Positions 7,925-17,340 are shown, numbered from the stretch's first letter. The stretch is DNA of 64,000 nucleotides from Streptomyces hygroscopicus (GCF_026168105.1 NZ_LBMW01000015.1:62001-126000); one strand, 5' to 3'. Made by a program: numbers and translations. Notes: generated from the sequence alone by a model not told the origin.

Positions 7925-10561
7925 TTGCCTCTCAACACACGCTCACGACAGATGACGGACATGGCGGGAGCGGCCGCGGACGGGGTCCTGCCAACGGAGG
8001 TGGAGCGGCCGACGCCGGAGGGGACGCCGGCCGCTGCCGACGAGTCCCAGGGAGAGGGAGAGGCTCCGGGGGCGGACCAGAACGGCCCGCCCCCGGAGGC
8101 GATCACAGGACGGACCACGGAAGAGCCCGCTGCGGACGGGCCCGCGGGGAAGGCGAAGCCCGAAACGGCCTCGTCGGACAAGGAGTCGGGGCTCGGGTCG
8201 AAGGACGACGCCGCGGCGGCACATGAGTCGGGGGACGGCACCGATTCGATATCCGGGGGCCCGGGGTCGTCGGCCGCGGACGGGTCCGCCCGGCCCGCAG
8301 TGAAGAGGGCACGGCACGCGGACGCGAAGCGCGGGCCCGGCGCCGAGGCCGCCGCTCCTGGGTCCGACGAAACGACCGAGCCCGAGCCGAAGCACGACAC
8401 GGCGGCACCCCCCGCCCCCGGGGACGACGCCGCGGCAGCCCATGGCCGGGGGGAGAGCGCCCGTCAGGCGTCCGACGGCCCCGGGCGGTCGGGAGCCGAA
8501 GCGGGCACGGGCCCGGCCGGAGGCGCCGCGCCGGACGGAACCGATCCCGCCGATGCCCGCAGCGGCGGGGCGGCCGACGGTGAAGGCGCCGCCGAAGGCA
8601 GGGCGGCCGACACCGTCGAAGCCGGGACCGGTACTCCCCCCACCGACGAGGCCGACGCCTCCCCCACCGCCCCTGCCGGGGCGAAGGCGCCTCGTGCAGA
8701 GGGCGAGGCCGGAACGGCCGCCGCCACGGAGGACGAAGCCGAATCCACCGCTCCCGCCGCCGAATCCACCACCCCCACGGCCGACCGCGACTGCCCCGCA
8801 GCCGCACCGGACAGCCCGGCAGCCGAATCCACCGCCCCCACGGCCGACCCCGACAGCCGCGCGGCCGAGGGCGAAACGGCCGCCCCCGTCCGCCGCCGTC
8901 GTTGGCGGAAGTGGCGCGCCGACCACCCCCTGGCCGCCCAGGTTCTCGGTGCCGCCGTCACCGTGTCCGCCGGGGTGCTCGTCGTCGCCGCGCTCGTCAT
9001 GCCCAACGAGCCGCAGTTCCTCCAGCTCTCCCAGTTCACCCGGCTCCCGGTGGAGGCGCTGATCGGTGCCGTGGTGCTGACCGCGATGCCGCGGCGACCC
9101 CGGCTGGTCGTGGCCGGGCTCGGGGGACTCGCGCTCGGCGTGCTGACCCTGCTCAACGTGCTCGACATCGGCTTCAACCAGTACCTGGGCCGCGGCTTCA
9201 ACGTCGTCTTCGACTGGCCCCTCTTCAGCGACGCCTACTCCTACCTCAAGGACACGCTGGGCGGGACGGGCGCTCTGGGTGTCCTGGTGGCGGCCATCGC
9301 CCTCGTCCTCGTCGTCCTCGCGATCTCGGTGCTCGCCGTCGTGCGGCTGAGCAACGTCATGGCGCGGAACCGGGCCGCCACCACCCGTGCCGTCCTCGTC
9401 CTCAGCATGGTGTGGATGACCTGCACGTCCCTCAGCCTTCAGGCCAACGGTGTGCCGCTGGCCTCCGATCGCACCCTGACGATGGTCCAGTACCGCATGA
9501 AGTGGATGCGCGAGAGCCTTCGCGACGAGCAGGCGTTCTCCAAGACCGCCAGGGTCGACGCCTTCGGCAACACCCCGGGCTCCCAGCTCCTGCCCGCACT
9601 GCGCGGCAAGGACATGATCTTCACGTTCATCGAGAGCTACGGACGCAGCGCCATCGAGGACCCGGTCATCGCCCCTGGTGTCGACAAGACCCTCGACATG
9701 AGCACCGCGGCCCTCGCCAAGGCAGGCTTCCACGCCAAGAGCGGCTGGCTGACCTCGGCGACGTACGGCGGCAGCAGCTGGCTCGGCCACTCCACGTTCC
9801 TGTCGGGCCTGTGGATCGACAATCAGAACCGCTACCGCTACGTGACCACGAGCGACCACCTCAGCCTCACCAAGGCGTTCAAGAAGACCGGCGACTGGGA
9901 CACGGTCGGCATCATGCCCGGCGTGACGAAGGGCTGGCCGGAGCAGAAGTACTACGGTCTCGACAAGGTCTACGACGCCGCCCATCTGGGCTACCAGGGA
10001 CCGAAGTTCAGCTGGTCGACCATGCCCGACCAGTACACGCTGGAGGCCTACCAGCGCATGGTGCACAGCAAGAAGCGCGACAAGCCGCTGATGTCGGAAA
10101 TCATCCTGACCTCAAGCCACACGCCCTGGGCTCCCATCCCCAAGATGGTCGGCTGGGACCAGCTGGGCAACGGCTCGATCTTCAACGGCATCGAGAAGGC
10201 GGGCCACACGCCCGACTACACCTACACCAGCGACACCCACTCCAAGGAGGAGTACGGCAAGTCGGTCCAGTACTCGGTGACCGCCCTGACCCAGTTCCTG
10301 GAGCGCTACGGCAACGACAACACCGTGCTCGTCTTCCTCGGCGACCATCAGGCGAACGCCCACGTCAGCGGCAACCGCGCCAGCCATGACGTGCCGTGCG
10401 CGATCGTCGCGAAGGACCCGAAGGTGCTCGAGAAGATCGCCGCCTGGGGCTGGTCGGACGGCCTGCGGCCCACGCACAACGCACCGGTGTGGAAGATGAG
10501 TTCGTTCCGCGACCGCTTCCTGACGACGTACGGCTCGACCCCGCACCCGTCGAACGGCTGA
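7925..10561 (+). CDS. Sulfatase/LTA-synthase-fold membrane transferase with long disordered N-terminus
   Basis: TTG at 7925 is preferred because GGAAGGA (7910-7916) lies 8 nt upstream; earlier and later ATGs (7853, 7958) have no ribosome site. Residues 1 to about 325 are a low-complexity Ala/Glu/Pro/Thr/Asp-rich region with no hydrophobic segment. Residues about 330-520 hold several membrane helices. From about 558 an alkaline-phosphatase-superfamily domain runs to the C-terminus, with DMIFTFIESYGRSA near the start and FLGDHQANAH (about 805) carrying metal ligands. This is the architecture of phosphoglycerol and other lipid-headgroup transferases acting outside the membrane. A role in cell-wall glycopolymer decoration is inference. 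It converges with dusB, 12 bp away. Confidence 0.72.
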   Translation: MPLNTRSRQMTDMAGAAADGVLPTEVERPTPEGTPAAADESQGEGEAPGADQNGPPPEAITGRTTEEPAADGPAGKAKPETASSDKESGLGSKDDAAAAHESGDGTDSISGGPGSSAADGSARPAVKRARHADAKRGPGAEAAAPGSDETTEPEPKHDTAAPPAPGDDAAAAHGRGESARQASDGPGRSGAEAGTGPAGGAAPDGTDPADARSGGAADGEGAAEGRAADTVEAGTGTPPTDEADASPTAPAGAKAPRAEGEAGTAAATEDEAESTAPAAESTTPTADRDCPAAAPDSPAAESTAPTADPDSRAAEGETAAPVRRRRWRKWRADHPLAAQVLGAAVTVSAGVLVVAALVMPNEPQFLQLSQFTRLPVEALIGAVVLTAMPRRPRLVVAGLGGLALGVLTLLNVLDIGFNQYLGRGFNVVFDWPLFSDAYSYLKDTLGGTGALGVLVAAIALVLVVLAISVLAVVRLSNVMARNRAATTRAVLVLSMVWMTCTSLSLQANGVPLASDRTLTMVQYRMKWMRESLRDEQAFSKTARVDAFGNTPGSQLLPALRGKDMIFTFIESYGRSAIEDPVIAPGVDKTLDMSTAALAKAGFHAKSGWLTSATYGGSSWLGHSTFLSGLWIDNQNRYRYVTTSDHLSLTKAFKKTGDWDTVGIMPGVTKGWPEQKYYGLDKVYDAAHLGYQGPKFSWSTMPDQYTLEAYQRMVHSKKRDKPLMSEIILTSSHTPWAPIPKMVGWDQLGNGSIFNGIEKAGHTPDYTYTSDTHSKEEYGKSVQYSVTALTQFLERYGNDNTVLVFLGDHQANAHVSGNRASHDVPCAIVAKDPKVLEKIAAWGWSDGLRPTHNAPVWKMSSFRDRFLTTYGSTPHPSNG

Positions 10562-10573
10562 CGCAGGCGGGGA

Positions 10574-11722
10574 TCAGCCGCCGGAGGTGTCCAGCTCCGC
10601 GTCCTCGCCGATCCCCGCGCAGTCGTACGGGTCCTTCAGCCAGCCGTCCGGCAGCACCACCCGGTTGTTGCCGGACGTACGGCCACGGGGCCCGTCGGCG
10701 CCGGACGGCCAGGGCTGGTCGAGGTCGAGCTCGTCCAGCCCGGCCCGCAACTCCTCGAGCGAGGAGGTGATCGCGAGCCGCTTGCGCATCTGCGAGCCGA
10801 CCGAGAAACCCTTCAGATACCAGGCCACGTGCTTGCGGAAGTCGATGACGCCCCGCGACTCGTCGCCGATCCACTCGCCGAGCAGGGTGGCGTGCCGGAC
10901 CATGACATCCGCGACCTCCCGCAGGGCCGGCGTGTGGAGGTCGCCGGGGCGCCCCTCGAAGGCCGCCACCAGGTCTCCGAACAGCCATGGCCGACCCAGG
11001 CAGCCGCGGCCGACCACGACGCCGTCACAGCCCGTCTCGCGCACCATCCGCAGCGCGTCCTCGGCCGACCAGATGTCGCCGTTGCCGAGCACCGGGATCT
11101 CCGGCACGTGCTCCTTCAGCCGCGCGACGGCGTCCCAGTCCGCCGTGCCGCCGTAGTGCTGGGCGGTCGTACGGCCGTGCAGCGCGATGGAGGTCACGCC
11201 CTCCTCCACGGCGATCCGCCCCGCGTCGAGATAGGTGAGGTGGTCTTCGTCGATGCCCTTGCGCATCTTCATGGTGACCGGAAGGTCGCCGGCGCCGCTC
11301 ACGGCCTCGCGCAGGATCGCCCGCAGCAGGTTGCGCTTGTACGGGAGGGCGGACCCGCCGCCCTTGCGGGTCACCTTCGGTACCGGGCAGCCGAAGTTCA
11401 GGTCGATGTGGTCGGCCAGGTCCTCCTCCGCGATCATGCGGACGGCCTTGCCGACGGTCGCCGGGTCCACGCCGTACAGCTGGATCGAACGCGGCTGCTC
11501 GCTCGCGTCGAACCTGATCAGCTGCATGGTCTTGTCGTTGCGTTCGACCAGCGCCCGGGTGGTGATCATCTCGCTCACGAAGAGCCCCTTGCCGCCGCTG
11601 AACTCCCGGCACAGGGTGCGGAACGGCGCGTTCGTGATCCCGGCCATGGGCGCGAGCACGACAGGCGGCCGGACGTCGTGCGGACCGATCTGCAACGTCG
11701 CTTTCATCGTGGGCGTGGACAT
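10574..11722 (-). CDS. dusB: tRNA-dihydrouridine synthase DusB
   Basis: An FMN enzyme that reduces uridine to dihydrouridine in tRNA D-loops, 382 residues. PVVLAPMAGITNAPFRTLCRE opens the TIM barrel. DLNFGCPVPKVTRKGGGSAL carries the catalytic Cys and substrate Lys, followed by ALHGRT and the FMN phosphate segment GDIWS...GCDGVVVGRG. ATG at 11722 is taken as the start: upstream ATG/GTG codons fall in the promoter region and conserved sequence begins about 18 residues in. GGGGGA abuts the ATG directly, so ATG 11707 is a possible alternative. Confidence 0.93.
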   Translation of the reverse strand: MSTPTMKATLQIGPHDVRPPVVLAPMAGITNAPFRTLCREFSGGKGLFVSEMITTRALVERNDKTMQLIRFDASEQPRSIQLYGVDPATVGKAVRMIAEEDLADHIDLNFGCPVPKVTRKGGGSALPYKRNLLRAILREAVSGAGDLPVTMKMRKGIDEDHLTYLDAGRIAVEEGVTSIALHGRTTAQHYGGTADWDAVARLKEHVPEIPVLGNGDIWSAEDALRMVRETGCDGVVVGRGCLGRPWLFGDLVAAFEGRPGDLHTPALREVADVMVRHATLLGEWIGDESRGVIDFRKHVAWYLKGFSVGSQMRKRLAITSSLEELRAGLDELDLDQPWPSGADGPRGRTSGNNRVVLPDGWLKDPYDCAGIGEDAELDTSGG

Positions 11723-11784
11723 TCCCCCATTGTCACGCACGCCGGCGGGTACTCGGGCACGCGTGACCATGTAACGGTCATTAG

Positions 11785-11813
11785 TTAACCGCACTATCGA
11801 AATGCCGTACGAT
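11785..11813 (+). promoter_or_regulatory. Candidate promoter giving a leaderless MFS transcript
   Basis: TTAACC (11785-11790) and TACGAT (11808-11813) are separated by exactly 17 bp. A start point about 7 bp past the -10 would fall at 11820-11821, on the ATG of the exporter. The surrounding TTAGTTAAC sequence may also host a repressor. Inferred by eye from consensus similarity. Confidence 0.4.
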
Positions 11814-11820
11814 GGATCGC

Positions 11821-13266
11821 ATGCCCGAGCTCAGCCATCGACGACGTCTCCTGGTGCTCGCCATCTGCTGCATGAGCCTGCTGATCGTGAGCCTGGACAA
11901 CACGGTCCTGAACGTCGCGCTGCCCTCGCTGCAGAGGGAACTGCACGCGAGCGTCGCGGGCCTGCAGTGGACGATCGACGCCTACACGCTCGTCCTGGCC
12001 TCGCTGCTGATGCTCGCCGGCTCGACCGCGGACCGCGTCGGCCGCCGCAAGGTCTTCCAGACGGGCCTGGTGCTCTTCACCATCGGCTCGGCCCTGTGCT
12101 CCCTCGCCCCGAACCTCACCCTGCTCGTCGTCTTCCGCATGGTGCAGGCCGTGGGCGGCTCGATGCTGAACCCGGTGGCGATGTCGATCATCACCAACAC
12201 CTTCACCGACCCGCGCGAGCGCGCCCGCGCGATCGGCGCCTGGGGCGGTGTCGTCGGGATATCGATGGCCGCGGGCCCGATCGTCGGCGGACTGCTGGTC
12301 GAATCCGTCGGCTGGCGCTCGATCTTCTGGCTCAACCTGCCGGTGGGCGTCGCCGCGCTGCTGCTCACCCTCCTGTACGTCCCGGAGTCCCGCGCCCCCA
12401 GGGCACGCCGCCCGGACCCGGTGGGCCAGCTCCTGGTGATCGCCCTGCTGGGCTCCCTGACGTACGCGATCATCGAGGCCCCGAACTCGAGCGCCACGCA
12501 CACCCTGGCCTTCGGCGCGGTCGCGCTGGCCGCGCTGCTCGCCCTGCTCCGGTACGAGCCCCGGCGCACCGAACCCCTCATCGATCTGCGGTTCTTCCGT
12601 TCGGTGCCGTTCAGCGGGGCCACGGTGGTCGCGATCAGTGCGTTCGCGGCTCTCAGCGGCTTCCTGTTCCTCTCGACGCTGTACCTGCAGAACGTGCGCG
12701 GCCTGGACGCGCTGCACGCGGGCCTGTGGATGCTGCCTATGGCGGCCATGTGCTTCGTGTGCGCCCCGCTCTCCGGTCGTGTGGTCGGCAGCCGCGGCCC
12801 GCGCCTCTCCCTGCTCACGGCGGGGATCGCGATCACGGCGAGCGGACTGCTGTTCGCGGCGTTCGACGCGGAGAGGTCGGACGTCACGCTGGTGATCGGC
12901 TACGTCCTGTTCGGCCTGGGCTTCGGCTTCGTGAACGCCCCCATCACCAACACCGCCGTCTCCGGTATGCCCCGGGCCCAGGCCGGTGTGGCCGCCGCGG
13001 TGGCCTCCACAAGCCGTCAGATCGGCGGCACGCTGGGCGTCGCGGTGATCGGCGCGGTCCTGGCCGCGGGCATCCGCTCGGGCCCGTACCGGCAGATCTT
13101 CGTCCCCGCCGCGCGCCCCGGCTGGTGGATCCTCACCGCCTGTGGCCTCGCGGTCCTGCTCCTGGGTGCCCTGACGACGGGCCGCTGGGCCCGCGGGACG
13201 GCGGAACGCACGGCGGAGCGACTGCAGGAGGCCGAGGTACGGGACGCTGCGGGCGTCGGCGCGTAG
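11821..13266 (+). CDS. MFS exporter, DHA2 (EmrB/QacA) type, 14 TM
   Basis: A 481-residue inner-membrane drug:H+ antiporter candidate. SLDNTVLNVALPSLQ in helix 1 is the DHA2 signature, ADRVGRRKVFQTG is motif A in the first cytoplasmic loop, and GGSMLNPVAMSII and VGGLLVESVGWRSIFWLNLPVG (motif C region) follow. About 14 hydrophobic segments are visible. ATG 11821 is preferred to ATG 11812 because of the promoter placement. It is divergent from dusB and faces a convergent regulator gene at 13385. The substrate cannot be deduced. Confidence 0.87.
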   Translation: MPELSHRRRLLVLAICCMSLLIVSLDNTVLNVALPSLQRELHASVAGLQWTIDAYTLVLASLLMLAGSTADRVGRRKVFQTGLVLFTIGSALCSLAPNLTLLVVFRMVQAVGGSMLNPVAMSIITNTFTDPRERARAIGAWGGVVGISMAAGPIVGGLLVESVGWRSIFWLNLPVGVAALLLTLLYVPESRAPRARRPDPVGQLLVIALLGSLTYAIIEAPNSSATHTLAFGAVALAALLALLRYEPRRTEPLIDLRFFRSVPFSGATVVAISAFAALSGFLFLSTLYLQNVRGLDALHAGLWMLPMAAMCFVCAPLSGRVVGSRGPRLSLLTAGIAITASGLLFAAFDAERSDVTLVIGYVLFGLGFGFVNAPITNTAVSGMPRAQAGVAAAVASTSRQIGGTLGVAVIGAVLAAGIRSGPYRQIFVPAARPGWWILTACGLAVLLLGALTTGRWARGTAERTAERLQEAEVRDAAGVGA

Positions 13267-13384
13267 GACGCTGCGGGCGCCGGGGCAAAGGACGCGCCGG
13301 GCAGGGGCGCGGGGATGACACCCTGTGTGGCCGCCGCGCGGGTGCGACCGGCCTCAACCGGCCCTCGGCCGCCGGCGCGCCGCG

Positions 13385-14311
13385 TCACCCCGGCCAGGCC
13401 GCCACGCTCTCCTTCTCCAGCGCGATGGCCCGCAGCTTCTCCAGTCCCCGGCGGGACTCCTCGTCGGCCGGGGCGTAGGTCACCATCCGCGGCCCGTTGT
13501 GCGGTCCCAGCCACAGATCCGTGTGGTCCAGGGTCAGCAGCCCCACATGGCTGTTGCGGAACTGCTTGCGCTTGCTGCGCGCGCCGACCACCTCATGCCG
13601 CTCCCAGGCCTCGCGGAACTCGGCGGACTCGGTCATCAGCCGCTTCAGCAGCATCTTCCAGGCGGGCTCGCCGAGATGCTCGGCCATGTTCGCGCGGAAC
13701 TTGGCGGCCATCAGCCGCATGGTCTCCTCGAGCCGGACGATCGCCGACTGCCAGTCCGGGTTGGTGTAGCACAGCACCATGCAGTTGCGGTCCGCCGGAG
13801 CGACGGCGTCGAGGTCGCACAGCAGCAGCCCGTAGGTGCGGTTGTAGGCGAGGATGTCGTACCGGCTGTTGGAGATGCAGGCCGGCAGCGGCTCCAGCTG
13901 CTCCAGCAGGATGCGCTGGGCGTCGGTGACCGCCGCGCAGTTGGTGCCCGGCGCGGGGTCGACGGCCCCCGCAAGGTTGAACAGGTGGGCCCGCTCGCTG
14001 GCGTCGAGCAGCAGGGTGCGGGCAAGGGCGTCGAGGACCTGGACGGAGACCTGGATGTTCCGGGCCTGCTCCAGCCAGGTGTACCAGGTGACCCCCACGG
14101 CGGAGAGCTGCGCGACCTCCTCGCGGCGCAGTCCCGGGGTGCGGCGGCGCCGGCCGCGGGGCAGTCCGACCTGTTCGGGGGTGATGTGCTCGCGGCGGTG
14201 CCGCAGGAACGCCGCCAGTTCGTGCCGCCGGATCTCGGATGCGCGCGTCCCCGGCCCGTCCGGCTCCCGGCTCTCCCGGATCGGGGCCCTCTCCTGCACC
14301 ATGGTCGCCAT
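13385..14311 (-). CDS. XRE-type regulator with MmyB-like ligand-binding domain
   Basis: 308 residues. An N-terminal helix-turn-helix (about residues 30-90, TPGLRREEVAQLSAVGVTWYTWLEQ) is followed by an MmyB-like PAS-type domain (about 110-280: ILAYNRTYGLLL, LLTLDHTDLWLGPHNG). These actinobacterial proteins usually repress an adjacent oxidoreductase or transporter. Here a 14-TM exporter diverges across a 102-bp spacer with a clear dyad. The start could be ATG 14311 or ATG 14302; GGGGGA lies 10 nt upstream of the latter. A fatty-acid or hydrophobic ligand is known for the family's structural model, not shown here. Confidence 0.87.
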   Translation of the reverse strand: MATMVQERAPIRESREPDGPGTRASEIRRHELAAFLRHRREHITPEQVGLPRGRRRRTPGLRREEVAQLSAVGVTWYTWLEQARNIQVSVQVLDALARTLLLDASERAHLFNLAGAVDPAPGTNCAAVTDAQRILLEQLEPLPACISNSRYDILAYNRTYGLLLCDLDAVAPADRNCMVLCYTNPDWQSAIVRLEETMRLMAAKFRANMAEHLGEPAWKMLLKRLMTESAEFREAWERHEVVGARSKRKQFRNSHVGLLTLDHTDLWLGPHNGPRMVTYAPADEESRRGLEKLRAIALEKESVAAWPG

Positions 14312-14357
14312 GTCCCCCAGCCTGCCGCGCTCGCGAACCTGTTTCCAGGTAGTGCTT

Positions 14358-14383
14358 GTACCAGGATAAAGACACTCTGGTAC
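14358..14383. promoter_or_regulatory. Dyad operator between regulator and exporter
   Basis: Perfect 7-bp arms GTACCAG (14358-14364) and CTGGTAC (14377-14383) flank a 12-bp AT-richer spacer containing GATAAAG. Half-site centres are 19 bp apart, about two helical turns. It lies in the spacer shared by the MmyB-like regulator and the MFS gene and is the best candidate binding site for that regulator. Confidence 0.5.
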
Positions 14384-14413
14384 CACTCTGGGAGTCGGCG
14401 GACGCTCGAAGAC

Positions 14414-15841
14414 GTGACCAAAACACTCACTTCCCCTGCTGTCCGCTCTCCGGTGGCCGAAACCCGGCTGGGCGGACTCGGACTGTTCACTGTGCTGCTG
14501 GGCGCGGCGCTGCCTCTCATCGACTTCTTCATCGTCAACGTCGCCCTCCCGACGATCGGCAAGGACCTGCACGCGGGCGAGGCCGTCCTCGAACTCGTCG
14601 TCGCCGGGTACGGGGTCTCGTACGCCGTCCTGCTCGTGCTCGGCGGCCGGCTGGGCGACCTCTTCGGCCGGCGCGAGTTCTTCCTCGGGGGTATGGCGGC
14701 CTTCGGGCTGACCTCGCTGGCGTGCGGGCTCGCGCCGAATGCCTGGACGCTGGTCGCGGCGCGTGTCGCCCAGGGCGCGGCGTCCGCGGCGATGCTGCCC
14801 CAGGTGCTCGCCACCATCCAGGCGGCGACCAGCGGTCAGCGCCGCGCCAAGGCGATGGGCCTGTACGGTGCGACCGCCGGGCTCTCCATGGTGGCCGGTC
14901 AGATCCTCGGCGGCGTGCTCGTGGCCGCGGACATCGCGGGCACCGGCTGGCGCTCGGTGTTCCTCGTCAACGTCCCGGTCGTGGTCGTCGGGCTGGTCCT
15001 GGCCGCGCGCGCGGTGCCGGAGACCCGCTCGCAGCACCCGGAGCCGGTGGACGGCCCCGGCACGGTCCTGCTTGCCGTGGCGCTGCTGACCCTGCTCGCG
15101 CCGCTCACCGAGGGCCGTGCGGCGGGCTGGCCGCTGTGGACCTGGCTGTCCCTGGCGGCGTTCCCCTTCACGGCGTGGGCCTTCTACGCGGTGGAGCGCA
15201 GGGCGGACCGGCACGGCCGTACGCCGCTGGTACCGCCCAGCCTCTTCTCGCTGGTGTCGCTGCGGCGCGGGCTGGTCATGATCGTGCCGTTCTCGATCGG
15301 CTTCAGCGGGTTCATGTTCGTGATCGCGGTGGCCTTGCAGCGGGGCGCCGGGCTCGGTCCGGTCCCGGCGGGTCTCGCGCTCACGCCGATGGCGTTGGCG
15401 TTCTTCGCCGTCTCACTGTGCGGGCCCCGGCTGGTCGACCGCTTCGGTACCCGTGTGGTGACCGCCGGCGGGCTGATCCAGGCGGTCGGGGTGACGCTGC
15501 TGGCCCTTGCCGCCTGGCGCTCCTGGCCCCACCTGGGCGTGCTGGAGCTGCTGCCGGGTGCGGCGGTGGCCGGCGCGGGCCAGGCACTTCAGCTCCCGAT
15601 CGTGCTGCGGCTGATCCTGTCCGAGGTGCCGCCGGCCCGGGCGGGCCTCGGCAGCGGGGTCATGGTCACCACCCAGCAGTCGGCGCTGGCGCTGGGTGTG
15701 GCGACACTCGGCTCCCTCTTCCTGGCCCTGGTGCCCGGCATGGGGATGCGCGACGCGCTGGTGACCACGCTCCTGGTCCAGTTGGCCGGTGTCGCGCTCA
15801 CGCTCGGGCTGAGCCTTCGGCTGCCGCGCACGATCCGGTGA
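14414..15841 (+). CDS. MFS exporter, DHA2 type, 14 TM
   Basis: 475 residues. The helix 1 segment (LPLIDFFIVNVALPTIG), motif A (GGRLGDLFGRREFFLGG) and GAASAAMLPQVLATI identify the DHA2 drug-export group. The frame is open far upstream, but GTG at 14414 is chosen: it follows the operator/promoter spacer and gives a normal N-terminus (MTKTLTSPAV). Upstream codons lie inside the antisense regulator gene. It is probably repressed by the divergent MmyB-like protein and induced by the exported compound. Confidence 0.87.
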   Translation: MTKTLTSPAVRSPVAETRLGGLGLFTVLLGAALPLIDFFIVNVALPTIGKDLHAGEAVLELVVAGYGVSYAVLLVLGGRLGDLFGRREFFLGGMAAFGLTSLACGLAPNAWTLVAARVAQGAASAAMLPQVLATIQAATSGQRRAKAMGLYGATAGLSMVAGQILGGVLVAADIAGTGWRSVFLVNVPVVVVGLVLAARAVPETRSQHPEPVDGPGTVLLAVALLTLLAPLTEGRAAGWPLWTWLSLAAFPFTAWAFYAVERRADRHGRTPLVPPSLFSLVSLRRGLVMIVPFSIGFSGFMFVIAVALQRGAGLGPVPAGLALTPMALAFFAVSLCGPRLVDRFGTRVVTAGGLIQAVGVTLLALAAWRSWPHLGVLELLPGAAVAGAGQALQLPIVLRLILSEVPPARAGLGSGVMVTTQQSALALGVATLGSLFLALVPGMGMRDALVTTLLVQLAGVALTLGLSLRLPRTIR

Positions 15842-15957
15842 CCAGGAGGGCGGGGTCCCGGTGCGCGCCCGTGGGGTCCGCCCGGTGCGGCCACGGCCGT
15901 CCGTGGCCGCAGGGCCATCGCGAACGTGAGCCCGCCATCGACCACGGTCGTTCGGCA

Positions 15958-16410
15958 TCAGCTCAGTACCTGCTGGGTGACGACTATGTGGCCGGCGTCG
16001 GGGTCGAGGCTGCCGCCGAGCCTGCCGAAGGCTCCGTCGGTCAGATCCAGGCACTTGGGTTCCTGAGGGGTCTGCTGGAAGGTGCCCCGGTCGTTGATGC
16101 GTACGACCAGGGACCTGCCGTTCGCGACGTTGGTGACCCTCACCCGGGCGCCGAAGGGCAGCTGCGGGTTGCGGGTCAGTGAAGTCGCCGCGGTGTTCTT
16201 GTTGTTGTCGAAGACCTCGCCACTGGCGGTCAGGGCGCCGGGGGGCATGGGGCCGTAGTGCGTCGCCCAACAGGTCGGGGCCACCGGGGCCGCGCCGCCC
16301 CCGGGCTGCGCGCCACCGGACGCGGCCGAACTCGTCGGCGCCAGGACCAGCGCCGCGCAGAGCGCTGCGACTCCGGCTGCCGGCCGGGCGAGCGGTATGG
16401 CACGACTCAT
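15958..16410 (-). CDS. Secreted RlpA-like double-psi beta-barrel protein
   Basis: 150 residues with a Sec signal peptide (cleavage near residue 30, SSA-AS). The mature part is a single double-psi beta-barrel: CWATHYGPMPPGALTASGE, LPFGARVRVTNVANG and VVRINDRGTF are the RlpA/expansin-like core, with the Asp of INDRG in the position of the proposed catalytic Asp. RlpA proteins cleave denuded glycan strands, whereas related small barrels merely bind or loosen polysaccharide. As the last gene of a run encoding chitinase and glucanase, it may help loosen fungal or plant walls. The lytic role is inference. Confidence 0.83.
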   Translation of the reverse strand: MSRAIPLARPAAGVAALCAALVLAPTSSAASGGAQPGGGAAPVAPTCWATHYGPMPPGALTASGEVFDNNKNTAATSLTRNPQLPFGARVRVTNVANGRSLVVRINDRGTFQQTPQEPKCLDLTDGAFGRLGGSLDPDAGHIVVTQQVLS

Positions 16411-16500
16411 TGCTTCTGCCTCTCTCGGATGCCGTCGGACGGATGACGTGCGCCGTCGGACGGACGACGGGAATGAACGGTGCGCGCGCCGGGCCGTCGC

Positions 16501-17340
16501 TCAGCCGGCCGCGCGGTAGGCGGCGCCCACCTGGGTGGCGGTTGCACCGTTGTAGAGGCCGGTGCCGTCGCCGCGGCTGGTGGAGAGCGTGAACCACGCG
16601 TAGCGTTCGACGAACGACAGCTCCTGGAGCATCGCGGTCGACTGCCTCACGAACGCGGCCTGTTGAGACTGCGTCGGATACCGGGGCGTGCCGGACGAGA
16701 AGTCGATCAGCGCATACTCGGTGAGCCAGACCGGCTTGCGGTGGCGGTCGTAGGTGGCCTGGAGGTAGGACCGCAGCTGGTTGGTGGCGTTGCCGGCGTT
16801 GAAGTCCGCGCCGTACCAGTGCAGCGGGATGAAGTCGACCTTGTAGTGGCGGGCGGCGGCGCCCTGCAGGAACCGGTCGAGCCAGCCGTCGGCGACGTTC
16901 GCCCCGGTGGCCACCGCGGGCGCGCCCAGCCGCAGGCCGGTCGACTGGAGCCGGGGCCAAAGGTCGAGGGCCTGCTGCACGCTCATGTTCGCCTGCCCCA
17001 CCATGTCGGGTTCGTTGAACCCGAGCAGTGTGGTGCCCTGCTGCCTGGCCCGGTTCAGCTCGGCGTCGGTCACGGAGCCCGGTCCCCAGATCATGGGGAC
17101 GAACTCGACGCCGGCCGGGGCGTTGACCTGCTGTCTTCCCGAAGACCAGGTGTAGAACCAGCCGACCTTGGAGTCGGCCAGTGCCTGGCCGACCCCTGTG
17201 AAGTTCCAGGCGCTGACGCCCTTCTTCTTCACCGCCGCGGCCGTCGTGTCCCTTGCACCGGTCGACGCGCGCGCCTCGCTTGCCAGGGCGAGCGCGGTCG
17301 GCAGCGCGAGCAGCCCGGCCAGAAAGCCTCTCCTCTGCAT
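16501..17340 (-). CDS. Secreted GH128 (Asl1-like) beta-1,3-glucanase
   Basis: 279 residues. The N-terminus MQRRGFLAGLLALPTALALA has the twin-arginine pattern, so Tat export is likely. The catalytic core is GH128: GFNEPD carries the probable acid/base (E110) and WLTEYAL the probable nucleophile (E208), with FIPLHWYG between them. Family members hydrolyse beta-1,3-glucans of fungal walls; the yeast homologue is Asl1. ATG 17340 has GGGGAG (17346-17351) at 5-nt spacing. It lies 17 bp after the thaumatin-like gene and 90 bp before the RlpA-like gene, so it is probably cotranscribed. Confidence 0.88.
   Translation of the reverse strand: MQRRGFLAGLLALPTALALASEARASTGARDTTAAAVKKKGVSAWNFTGVGQALADSKVGWFYTWSSGRQQVNAPAGVEFVPMIWGPGSVTDAELNRARQQGTTLLGFNEPDMVGQANMSVQQALDLWPRLQSTGLRLGAPAVATGANVADGWLDRFLQGAAARHYKVDFIPLHWYGADFNAGNATNQLRSYLQATYDRHRKPVWLTEYALIDFSSGTPRYPTQSQQAAFVRQSTAMLQELSFVERYAWFTLSTSRGDGTGLYNGATATQVGAAYRAAG

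Noticed and set aside
13325..14413. N-terminal extension of the second MFS protein
   Set aside because: The open frame upstream of 14414 is antisense to the MmyB-like regulator and has shadow composition; the transporter starts normally at GTG 14414.
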